Below, piece after piece: positions 1-5,468 of a DNA stretch of 6,341 nucleotides (positions are counted from its first letter, which is position 1; each line of letters begins with the position of its first letter). Both the position numbers and the translations under genes were made by a program. Origin of the DNA: Anaeromassilibacillus stercoravium (lineage in GTDB: Bacteria; Bacillota; Clostridia; Oscillospirales; Acutalibacteraceae); the NCBI GenBank assembly GCA_019118845.1, contig DWYE01000057.1:1-6341 (forward strand). The letters run 5' to 3'. A model generated the notes under the pieces. It ran no database searches. It worked only from the letters and a program-made list of their open reading frames with translations, and was not told the origin of the DNA.

Positions 1-945
1 CCAGGATACCAGCTTGACGAAATGGTCGTTCAGCATGATGCCAGCCTTCTCGTCGAAGATGGAAGTGTGCGGATCGCCCAGGAAGTCGGAAGAAACAACC
101 GCTTCGTCGGTGTAGCCGAGGATGCCCTTCAGCTCGCCTTCGGAAGCTTCCTTGATCGCCTTGCAGATCTCTTCGTAAGTGGTCTTGGTCGCCAGGCTTA
201 CGGTGAGGTCAACAACGGAGACGTCCAGGGTCGGAACACGCATGGACATACCGGTCAGCTTGCCCTTAACGGACGGGATAACCAGTGCGCAAGCCTTAGC
301 AGCGCCCGTGGAGGACGGGATGATATTGCCAGCAGCTGCACGGCCACCGCGCCAATCCTTCTTGGACGGGCCGTCAACGGTCTTCTGGGTTGCAGTGGTG
401 GAGTGAACCGTCGTCATGAGGCCTTCCACGATGCCGAACTTGTCGTTGATAACCTTGGTCAGAGGAGCCAAGCAGTTCGTTGTGCAGGAAGCATTGGAAA
501 CAACCTTCATGTCCTTGGTGTAGGTGTCGAGGTTAACACCGCAGACAAACGTGGGGGTTTCCTTATCCTTTGCAGGAGCGGAGATAACAACCTTCTTAGC
601 GCCAGCCTGAATATGAGCGGAAGCCTTCTCGGTGGTGCAGAACACGCCCGTGGACTCCACAACGTACTCCGCTTCAACAGCGCCCCACGGAATCTGGGAC
701 GGCTCCTTCTCAGCAAAAACGCTGATCTCCTTGCCATTGACAACGAGCTTGCCGTTCTCAGCCTTTACGGTGCCATCGAAATGACCATGCATGGTGTCGT
801 ATTTCACCATGTAAACCATATAGTCGAGGTCGATGAACGGATCGTTGATGCCAACGATCTCAAAGGTCTCCGGCTGCGCAACAGCGGCACGGAATACCAG
901 GCGGCCAATGCGGCCAAAGCCATTAATGCCAACTTTAATAGACAT
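1..945 (-). CDS. gap: Glyceraldehyde-3-phosphate dehydrogenase, NAD-type (3'-truncated by window edge)
   Basis: This is the glycolytic enzyme that oxidises and phosphorylates glyceraldehyde-3-phosphate to 1,3-bisphosphoglycerate in the cytosol, reducing NAD+. The 315 visible codons start with the Rossmann motif INGFGRIGR (residues 7-15). GIND at 32-35 ends in the Asp expected of NAD-preferring enzymes. The active-site motif NASCTTNC puts the nucleophile at Cys154, and the HSTTATQ motif supplies the catalytic His180. The phosphate-binding stretch GRAAAGNIIPSSTGAAKA starts near residue 201. The last visible residues, KLVSW, normally continue as YDNE, so about 20 residues lie beyond the left edge. 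The ATG at 945 is set by AGGAGG at 956-961, 10 bases upstream. Codons such as GCT and GTT are frequent compared with the GCG/GCC-rich neighbours, which fits a highly expressed gene. No cggR-like regulator gene precedes it; upstream is an unrelated membrane protein gene. The identification is essentially certain. Confidence 0.98.
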   Translation of the reverse strand, partial: MSIKVGINGFGRIGRLVFRAAVAQPETFEIVGINDPFIDLDYMVYMVKYDTMHGHFDGTVKAENGKLVVNGKEISVFAEKEPSQIPWGAVEAEYVVESTGVFCTTEKASAHIQAGAKKVVISAPAKDKETPTFVCGVNLDTYTKDMKVVSNASCTTNCLAPLTKVINDKFGIVEGLMTTVHSTTATQKTVDGPSKKDWRGGRAAAGNIIPSSTGAAKACALVIPSVKGKLTGMSMRVPTLDVSVVDLTVSLATKTTYEEICKAIKEASEGELKGILGYTDEAVVSSDFLGDPHTSIFDEKAGIMLNDHFVKLVSW

Positions 946-955
946 AGAACTTGTA

Positions 956-1018
956 CCTCCTGAATTTTATAGTGGTCTATCCTGCTATTATTTTATAGCA
1001 TTCGCAGCGATAATACAA
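956..1018 (-). promoter_or_regulatory. Candidate gap promoter and ribosome binding site
   Basis: Read on the minus strand, a -35-like TTGTAT (1013-1018) lies 17 bases from a -10-like TAAAAT (990-995). One register further upstream, TATAAA (992-997) is preceded by TGC (998-1000), which would make an extended -10. Either choice gives a leader of about 40 bases ending in AGGAGG (956-961). The -35 box is weak, matching 3 of 6. The -10 lies inside an inverted repeat, TGCTAT/ATAGCA (983-1000), that could be an operator. The assignment is inferred from consensus only. Confidence 0.45.
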
Positions 1019-1071
1019 GAGTTTGATATAAATTTAACTTACATTTTTTAAATATTTTTCTGGAAAACTCT

Positions 1072-1941
1072 TCAATTTTCTTCTTCTGGTGTTCGGATGG
1101 CAGCGCTTACGCCCGCGGGCAGCTTACGCGCGGCGGACAAAAAGGACAAAATGTAGCAAGCCATGCACAAATTGACCAGATGAAGCCCTGCAGGGAACAG
1201 CCCCGGGACGGTCCTTCCCAGAACCGCCATCAGCAGGGTCGGCACGGAGGTCAAAAGCGCCAGCAGTGCTGCCGGAAGTCCGGTCGCAACCAGCATGCGT
1301 CCGCTCTTTTCCCCTTCCATGCCGGTAAAGAACTTGGCCTGCGCAAACAGGAACAAAAGGAGAAGGACCACCGCAAACATGTCGTACACATTCTCGGAAA
1401 CATTGACTACCGCTGTATAGGAGATAAACAGCAGAACCAGGCAAATGCATCCCCAAACCGCTGGCAAAAGCGCGACAAGCGGGTGCTCTCCCACCGGGTT
1501 CGTCCCCGTGGCAAAGCCATAGGCCGCCAAAAAAATAGCGAACGCCGCCAAAATTCCCACAATGGCCATTGCCAGGCCGATCACGCCGGCAGGGGTTGTG
1601 CTCTCCCCGCTGGGAGCCGTTCCATTGATCTGCACACTATAGATAAAAATATTGCTGACAGAGTTGACCAGAAGCAGTGCGCCGGTCAAACCGGACAGGA
1701 CAGCCGTGGGGATGCTCCGCAAAGGCGTGTATCCCGCCGGCATCCGCTTGCTTCCCTTCGAAATGACCACGATCGCAGCAAATGCAAGCAGCAGGACAAC
1801 CACCAGCACCGCTGTGGTCGCCGTACCGCCGTTTAAAAATCCAGTATCCTCTTCCATCAGGGCAAAAAGCTGATACAGGCGAACGGGAAGCACCACAACC
1901 AGCGCAACCAGAAAAACCAACCAGGCGTGTTTCATAGACAT
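1072..1941 (-). CDS. Uncharacterised eight-helix integral membrane protein
   Basis: I do not recognise a named family. The 289-residue product is very hydrophobic, with about eight predicted membrane segments near residues 6-27, 42-60, 79-101, 118-142, 157-178, 186-204, 216-240 and 252-271. Short basic loops such as SKGSKRMPAG (61-70) and a charged tail ending PEEEN suggest a defined topology. The first helix ends in RLYQLFALMEEDTGF (21-35). This resembles the Arg-x-x-Gln...Asp-x-x-Thr-Gly-Phe opening that I recall from unnamed clostridial membrane proteins, a memory that needs a search. No nucleotide-binding, transporter or enzyme motif is visible. The ATG at 1941 is supported by AAAGGGG at 1951-1957, 9 bases upstream; a second in-frame ATG two codons on is less well spaced. 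It is the second of three minus-strand genes, with its own candidate promoter and no clear terminator before gap. Confidence 0.85.
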   Translation of the reverse strand: MSMKHAWLVFLVALVVVLPVRLYQLFALMEEDTGFLNGGTATTAVLVVVLLLAFAAIVVISKGSKRMPAGYTPLRSIPTAVLSGLTGALLLVNSVSNIFIYSVQINGTAPSGESTTPAGVIGLAMAIVGILAAFAIFLAAYGFATGTNPVGEHPLVALLPAVWGCICLVLLFISYTAVVNVSENVYDMFAVVLLLLFLFAQAKFFTGMEGEKSGRMLVATGLPAALLALLTSVPTLLMAVLGRTVPGLFPAGLHLVNLCMACYILSFLSAARKLPAGVSAAIRTPEEEN

Positions 1942-1977
1942 CGGATATTTCCCCTTTTTACAATAGTATCAAGCGAC

Positions 1978-2007
1978 ATTGTATTCTATTCTACACAATT
2001 GCAGCAA
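1978..2007 (-). promoter_or_regulatory. Candidate promoter of the eight-helix membrane protein gene
   Basis: On the minus strand, TTGCTG (2002-2007) and TACAAT (1978-1983) are separated by 18 bases, giving a leader of about 30 bases before the ATG at 1941. The -35 region lies within an 11-base palindrome, ATTGC-A-GCAAT (1998-2008), which may be chance or a small operator. The gap between genes is AT-rich and holds other loose -10-like hexamers such as TAGAAT, so the exact boxes are uncertain. Confidence 0.35.
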
Positions 2008-2052
2008 TCTTAATTTTCTTATTTCTCATAATAGCAAAATGTTGCCGTGAAT

Positions 2053-2091
2053 CAAAAACCGCCAGGCAGCGCTGAAACACTGCCTGGCGGT
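2053..2091 (-). terminator. Intrinsic terminator of the citrate synthase gene
   Basis: A perfect 12-bp GC-rich stem has arms ACCGCCAGGCAG (2058-2069) and CTGCCTGGCGGT (2080-2091) around a 10-base loop. On the minus strand it is followed by a run of T (complement of 2054-2058). It begins 10 bases after the citrate synthase stop codon. The plus strand has no T-run after the stem, so it acts on minus-strand transcripts. It separates citrate synthase from the membrane protein gene downstream. Confidence 0.93.
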
Positions 2092-2101
2092 ACGAAGCCT
2101 C

Positions 2102-3469
2102 TTATTCCCGTTCGTCAATGGGTATGTACTGCTTTTCATGCGTCAAGGAGCGGTATGCGGGGCGCATAATGCGGCCGCAGGTTTCCATTTCCTCGATGCG
2201 GTGTGCGCACCAGCCCGCAATGCGGGATACGGCGAACATCGGCGTGTACAGGTCGCTCGGAATCCCCAGCATCTCATACACCAGGCCGGAGTAAAAGTCC
2301 ACATTTGCAGAGATGACCTTCCGGTCGTTCTTCACCTTTGCGAATACATCCGGCGAGAGCTTTTCCACGCGCTCAAACAGCTCAAATTTCCGCAGCATGC
2401 CGTGCTCCTCCGCCATTTTGCGCGCATTTTCTTTTAAAATTACGGCGCGCGGGTCGGACAGCGTATAGACCGCATGGCCCATGCCATAGATCAGCCCGGA
2501 GCGGTCGCCGGCCTCCTTGCGGACAATCTTTTCCAAGTAGCTTCCCACTTCGTCGTCGCTCTCCCAGTTTTTCACATGCCCCATCAAGTCGTCCATCATC
2601 ATCATGACGCGGTGGTTCGCCCCACCGTGGCGCGGCCCCTTCAAGGAACCGATGGCGGCGGAAATTGCGGAATAAATATCCGTCCCCGTGGAGGAAAGCA
2701 CGCGCGTGGTAAAGGTGGAGTTGTTGCCGCCGCCGTGCTCCGCATGCAGAATCATGCACAGATCCAGCAGCTTGGCCTCTTCATCGGTAAAGACGCGGTC
2801 CGGGCGGATGGCATTGAGGATGGCCTCCGCCGTGGAATGGTTCGGGTCCAGCGGGTGGAAAAACATGCTTTGCCGGTCAAAATGGCGGCGTTTCACCTGG
2901 TAGGCATACGTCATAATGGTGGGCAAGCGCGCGATCAGCTGGATGGCCTGACGCATATTGTTTTCCAGAGAAGGATCGTCCGGGTTGTCATCATAGGAAT
3001 ACAACGCCAATACCGAACGCCCCAGTTTGTTCATGATGTTGCGGGACGGCGCCTTGATAATCATATCCTCGGCAAAATACTCCGGCAGCTCCCGGCAGCT
3101 GTTGAGCAGCTTGCTAAAGCCCTCCAACTGCGAGCGGGTCGGCTGCTTGCCAAACAGCAACAGCCAGGCGACCTCTTCAAAGCCAAAGCGGTTTTCCCGG
3201 CGGCAGCCCTCCACAATATCCTCCACGTTGATGCCGCGGTACGTCAGGATACCCTTATCCGGGATGCGTTCCGCGTCGTCGATCAAATAGCCATGCACGT
3301 TGCAAATCAGCGTCAAACCGGCCATCACGCCCGTCCCGTCGGGATTCCGCAGGCCGCGTTTTACCTGATACAGGTCAAATTTTTCCGGGGGAATCTGGTT
3401 ATTCGCCCGAAATTCCTCACAGAGCGCTCGAAATTCCATTTTTTGATCATTCTGCTGTGTCTCTTCCAT
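2102..3469 (-). CDS. gltA: Citrate synthase (citrate/2-methylcitrate synthase family, si-type fold)
   Basis: The enzyme condenses acetyl-CoA with oxaloacetate to citrate in the cytosol, the first step towards 2-oxoglutarate and glutamate; some relatives use propionyl-CoA. Numbered from the ATG at 3469 (455 residues), the motif LHAEHGGGNNSTF carries His242 and His245, GPRHGGAN carries catalytic His281, GMGHAVYTLSDPRA carries His332 and Arg341, and ANVDFYSG carries catalytic Asp391. This triad matches E. coli His264, His305 and Asp362. The N-terminus with RGLRNPDGTG and the overall length fit the clostridial citrate synthase branch. It is not the unrelated Re-citrate synthase of Clostridium kluyveri. 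The residue after the second catalytic His is Ala, where E. coli has Arg (GHRVY). An in-frame GTG at 3481 would add four residues, but its only good Shine-Dalgarno, GGAG, overlaps that codon, so I prefer the ATG. The gene has its own strong promoter and terminator and is divergent from spoIID. Citrate versus methylcitrate preference cannot be read from sequence. Confidence 0.96.
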   Translation of the reverse strand: MEETQQNDQKMEFRALCEEFRANNQIPPEKFDLYQVKRGLRNPDGTGVMAGLTLICNVHGYLIDDAERIPDKGILTYRGINVEDIVEGCRRENRFGFEEVAWLLLFGKQPTRSQLEGFSKLLNSCRELPEYFAEDMIIKAPSRNIMNKLGRSVLALYSYDDNPDDPSLENNMRQAIQLIARLPTIMTYAYQVKRRHFDRQSMFFHPLDPNHSTAEAILNAIRPDRVFTDEEAKLLDLCMILHAEHGGGNNSTFTTRVLSSTGTDIYSAISAAIGSLKGPRHGGANHRVMMMMDDLMGHVKNWESDDEVGSYLEKIVRKEAGDRSGLIYGMGHAVYTLSDPRAVILKENARKMAEEHGMLRKFELFERVEKLSPDVFAKVKNDRKVISANVDFYSGLVYEMLGIPSDLYTPMFAVSRIAGWCAHRIEEMETCGRIMRPAYRSLTHEKQYIPIDERE

Positions 3470-3480
3470 CCTAACATTCA

Positions 3481-3484
3481 CTCC
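3481..3484 (-). promoter_or_regulatory. Ribosome binding site that decides the citrate synthase start
   Basis: GGAG on the minus strand lies 11 bases upstream of the ATG at 3469. It overlaps the alternative in-frame GTG at 3479-3481, so that upstream codon is a poor start. The spacing to the ATG is slightly long but workable. Confidence 0.55.
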
Positions 3485-3546
3485 GTTCTTTCAATCATCG
3501 GGCAAAACCGACCTGTTTCACCCACTCCCTTTTATGCAATGATTTT

Positions 3547-3575
3547 ATTGTAAAGGATTGCTATGGGGAAGTCAA
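3547..3575 (-). promoter_or_regulatory. Sigma-A-type promoter of the citrate synthase gene
   Basis: On the minus strand, TTGACT (3570-3575, 5 of 6 to consensus) is 17 bases from TACAAT (3547-3552, 5 of 6). Transcription would start near 3540 and give a leader of about 70 bases. This is the best promoter match in the window. Its -35 and spacer are overlaid by an inverted repeat (3553-3580), which suggests repressor control. Confidence 0.8.
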
Positions 3576-3580
3576 TCCTT
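3553..3580. promoter_or_regulatory. Operator-like inverted repeat in the citrate synthase promoter
   Basis: Perfect 8-bp arms AAGGATTG (3553-3560) and CAATCCTT (3573-3580) are separated by 12 bases. The arm centres are 20 bp apart, about two helical turns, which suits a dimeric regulator on one DNA face. The dyad covers the -35 and almost the whole spacer up to the -10. There is no T-run, so it is not a terminator. It does not match the CcpC, cre or Rex sites I know. The regulator is unknown. Confidence 0.5.
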
Positions 3581-3609
3581 GGAACAGAGACAAAGGCCGT
3601 AAAAATGCA

Positions 3610-3631
3610 TGAAAAATTGTCAATTATTTCA
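3610..3631. repeat. Imperfect dyad in the divergent citrate synthase/spoIID region
   Basis: TGAAA-AATTG and CAATT-A-TTTCA flank a single central T at 3620, forming a near-palindrome with one bulged base. Its core, AATTG-T-CAATT (3615-3625), is perfect. It sits between the two divergent promoters, about 35-40 bp upstream of each -35. AT-rich DNA yields such dyads by chance, so a regulatory role is only a possibility. Confidence 0.3.
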
Positions 3632-3657
3632 TTTTTTGTTCGAAAATGCGAATATCG

Positions 3658-3686
3658 TTGCAATTTACAGCATCTTTATGCATAAT
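3658..3686 (+). promoter_or_regulatory. Candidate spoIID promoter
   Basis: TTGCAA (3658-3663) and CATAAT (3681-3686) are 17 bases apart, a plausible vegetative-type promoter with a leader of about 65 bases. In Bacillus subtilis, spoIID is read by the mother-cell factor sigma-E. A sigma-E-like -35, GAATATC (3650-3656), exists here, with the right 14-base gap to CATCTTTA (3671-3678), but that -10 is a poor match. I cannot decide between them. The palindrome TTATGCATAA (3676-3685) overlaps the -10. Confidence 0.35.
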
Positions 3687-3759
3687 TCAAACATCCTCCA
3701 TGTAAAAATGGAATAGCCGTAGAAATGCGGACAAGGCGCTTGTTTGCGGAGGTGTAAAA

Positions 3760-4740
3760 ATGAAAGGTACGACGATTTTATGTCTATTGCTTTTTCTCGC
3801 CATGCTGTGCATCCCCTTCCTGGCGATTGGGGCGAACCTCTCCGGATCGCTTCCAGATTCCCCGCGGGTGACGGATTCCGGCCCCCCGGCGGATCTTGAG
3901 AACGCCTCGTTCCGCATCCGGGACGAATCCACCAACGAGGTCCTGACCGTCGGGGACCGGGACTTCCTCTATGGGGCCATCGTCACGGAAATGGCCCCCA
4001 GCGCGGAGCCGGAGGCCTTAAAAGCACAGGCGGTCGCCGCTTACACCTATTACAGCCGGCAGCGTGCGCTGGCCCGCGAGCAAAACGCGGACAGCGACTT
4101 TTCCGCCGATCCCCAAAACTGGAAGGTCTATGTCAGCAAAGAACAGATGCAGGAGCGCTGGGGAGAATCCTTTCAGGAGTATTACGACAAACTCACGGAG
4201 GTGATCGACTGCATCGCGGGCCAGACCCTTCAAAGCGATGGGGAATTGATCGACGCCACCTATTTCGCAATCTCCTCCGGAAAGACGGAGAGCTCGGAGG
4301 ACGTATGGGGCGGAAAGCTGGACTACCTCGTCCCGGTTGCCAGCCCCGGCGACCTGTTTGCCAGCGGTTACCAGACCACCGCCTCGTTCAGCGCCGAAGA
4401 ATTCCGGAACGCCATCCAGGAAAAAGCGCCGGACGCGGATTTTTCCGGCGACCCATCCACCTGGGTGGGCGAAGCTGCATGCACGAATTCCGGCTCGGTG
4501 AAACAGATCACCATCGGCGGGCAGCCGGTGGATGGCGACGACGTGCGCTCGGCGTTCGGCCTGCGCTCCTCCAATTTTACCCTCGCCTGCGCGGATAGCA
4601 TCTTTACGTTTACGGTCCGGGGATATGGGCACGGCGTGGGCATGAGCCAGACCGGCGCGCAATTTATGGCGCAGCAGGGTTCGGATTATCAGGAAATTTT
4701 GGCGTGGTATTACCCCAACACCACGCTGGTTTCCGTATAA
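3760..4740 (+). CDS. spoIID: Stage II sporulation protein D (SpoIID/LytB-family lytic transglycosylase)
   Basis: SpoIID cleaves peptidoglycan glycan strands, acting with SpoIIP and SpoIIM during forespore engulfment at the septal membrane. The 326-residue length is close to B. subtilis SpoIID (about 343). Residues 5-24 form a hydrophobic signal-anchor, placing the rest outside the cell membrane. The core motif VTEMAPSAEPEALKAQAVAA (75-94) contains Glu77, matching the catalytic Glu88 of B. subtilis. SSGKTESSEDVWGG (172-185) and YGHGVGMSQTGA (289-300) are family signatures, and the end, EILAWYYPNT, is typical. Segment 155-195 has no Cys or His, and His291 is the only histidine in the protein, so the zinc site of the C. 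difficile enzyme looks absent. GGAGG at 3748-3752, 7 bases upstream, fixes the ATG. The gene stands alone, without the murA or spoIIID neighbours of the Bacillus locus. Some clostridia carry several SpoIID-domain proteins, so it could be a paralogue. Confidence 0.93.
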   Translation: MKGTTILCLLLFLAMLCIPFLAIGANLSGSLPDSPRVTDSGPPADLENASFRIRDESTNEVLTVGDRDFLYGAIVTEMAPSAEPEALKAQAVAAYTYYSRQRALAREQNADSDFSADPQNWKVYVSKEQMQERWGESFQEYYDKLTEVIDCIAGQTLQSDGELIDATYFAISSGKTESSEDVWGGKLDYLVPVASPGDLFASGYQTTASFSAEEFRNAIQEKAPDADFSGDPSTWVGEAACTNSGSVKQITIGGQPVDGDDVRSAFGLRSSNFTLACADSIFTFTVRGYGHGVGMSQTGAQFMAQQGSDYQEILAWYYPNTTLVSV

Positions 4741-4780
4741 GAGAACGCCTCCCGTCCCAAAGGACAGGAGGCGTTCTCTT
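4739..4780. terminator. Hairpin terminator shared by convergent spoIID and the five-helix membrane gene
   Basis: Perfect 14-bp arms AAGAGAACGCCTCC (4739-4752) and GGAGGCGTTCTCTT (4767-4780) enclose a further 4-bp stem GTCC/GGAC (4754-4757/4762-4765) with loop CAAA. The first arm begins within the spoIID stop codon. The single C-A mismatch (4753/4766) becomes a U-G wobble in minus-strand RNA, so the stem is continuous there. T-tracts after the stem are weak on both sides. The position between converging genes suits a bidirectional terminator. Confidence 0.85.
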
Positions 4781-4830
4781 CTGCATATTGACGTTCCGGC
4801 GGGACGAGCGCCATTGTGGGAAAATACAGC

Positions 4831-5331
4831 TTATGTAAACAACCCCGAACAATAAGCAACGATGACCGGTAACAAAAAAAGCGCTAAGCAAAGAAGCGAC
4901 AACCAGAAGGCACGCGCACGATACCAAACAAAGGGTTTCCCCGCCTCTTGGCACTGTACCTTTTCCCCTCTTAAAGCCAATACAAACATAACACCCCAGC
5001 CGATGGCCAACAGGATGTACCAAAGCCAGCGGAGCGCAGGGAATTGCCTGAGGAATGCAACCAACAGCCATGTATAGGCATAACAAGTCGTATCGAGCAT
5101 GTTCAAAAACGCCGGTTCCGCCCAGCCAAGAAAACGCCGCCCTTCCTCCCGCGCTTCTTCCCGGATGGAGAAATAGGACAGCCACGCGCGGAACAGGCTG
5201 GCTGCCAAAACCGTCAATGTACAGGCGACCCAATAGACAGGCGAACTAAACCATACGATCAGCAACAACAAGATCACGACGCCCAAAGCGGCTTGAATCA
5301 CGCCTGCATGGTTCCGCAAAAAAGCACCCAT
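4831..5331 (-). CDS. Uncharacterised small membrane protein, about five helices
   Basis: I do not recognise a family. The 166-residue product has hydrophobic segments near residues 10-28, 31-53, 80-95, 100-120 and 141-161. A strongly charged stretch at 56-67 (SIREEAREEGRR) sits between helices two and three and probably faces the cytoplasm. Another polar loop lies at 121-140. Tryptophans are frequent at helix ends, and Cys occurs at 37, 83, 127, 148 and 161 without forming a motif. The ATG at 5331 is chosen because AAGGAGG (5339-5345) lies 7 bases upstream; an upstream in-frame start at 5382 would add 17 residues but sits inside the promoter. The gene converges on spoIID, lies downstream of the ATPase terminator and appears monocistronic. 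No function can be inferred from its neighbours. Confidence 0.8.
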   Translation of the reverse strand: MGAFLRNHAGVIQAALGVVILLLLIVWFSSPVYWVACTLTVLAASLFRAWLSYFSIREEAREEGRRFLGWAEPAFLNMLDTTCYAYTWLLVAFLRQFPALRWLWYILLAIGWGVMFVLALRGEKVQCQEAGKPFVWYRARAFWLSLLCLALFLLPVIVAYCSGLFT

Positions 5332-5338
5332 GATTCTC

Positions 5339-5345
5339 CCTCCTT
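5339..5345 (-). promoter_or_regulatory. Ribosome binding site fixing the five-helix protein start
   Basis: AAGGAGG on the minus strand is 7 bases from the ATG at 5331. It is the strongest Shine-Dalgarno near this gene and excludes the longer reading from 5382, which has none. Confidence 0.85.
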
Positions 5346-5353
5346 CCAAGATC

Positions 5354-5382
5354 AATATAATATATTTTCGGCAAAATAACAA
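5354..5382 (-). promoter_or_regulatory. Candidate promoter of the five-helix membrane protein gene
   Basis: TTGTTA (5377-5382) and TATATT (5354-5359) on the minus strand are 17 bases apart, matching 4 of 6 and 5 of 6 to sigma-A consensus. Transcription would begin near 5347, just before the ribosome binding site, giving an unusually short leader of about 16 bases. Confidence 0.5.
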
Positions 5383-5400
5383 GTGGTTTTGAAGTGAAAT

Positions 5401-5435
5401 TTCTTTACAAAATTAAAAGCTCTAATTTGTAAGAA
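5401..5435. repeat. AT-rich imperfect inverted repeat upstream of the five-helix gene promoter
   Basis: TTCTTTACAAAATTA (5401-5415) pairs with TAATTTGTAAGAA (5423-5435) over 13 bp with two single-base bulges, around a 7-base loop. It lies about 20 bp upstream of the -35 at 5382, where an upstream regulator could bind. The same region has two copies of ATCGAAT (5439-5445 and 5453-5459). Its low complexity makes chance a real explanation. Confidence 0.3.
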
Positions 5436-5468
5436 TAAATCGAATGATTTAGATCGAATCTCCGAAAC

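Noticed and set aside
22..963. Long plus-strand open frame (313 codons) opposite gap
   Set aside because: It is the antisense shadow of the GAPDH gene. The product has no family motif and lacks a ribosome binding site, and the minus-strand frame encodes an unmistakable GAPDH.
962..1071. A terminator between the eight-helix gene and gap
   Set aside because: The region has T-rich and A-rich runs but no GC stem of useful length, so I did not call one.
1180..1836. Plus-strand open frame opposite the eight-helix gene
   Set aside because: The product is a Gln-, Arg- and His-rich low-quality sequence, which is the complement of hydrophobic membrane codons on the other strand. It has no ribosome binding site.
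2474..3553. Long plus-strand open frame (359 codons) opposite citrate synthase
   Set aside because: It is His- and Val-rich shadow coding opposite a high-GC gene, with no recognisable domain. It also runs through the citrate synthase promoter.
3553..3580. The citrate synthase promoter dyad as a terminator or riboswitch
   Set aside because: It lies upstream of the predicted transcription start and has no T-run on either side, so it is not in the RNA. An operator is the simpler reading.
4664..5233. Minus-strand frame overlapping the five-helix gene and the spoIID end
   Set aside because: It runs through the terminator hairpin and into spoIID, has no Shine-Dalgarno, and competes with a better-supported frame starting at 5331.
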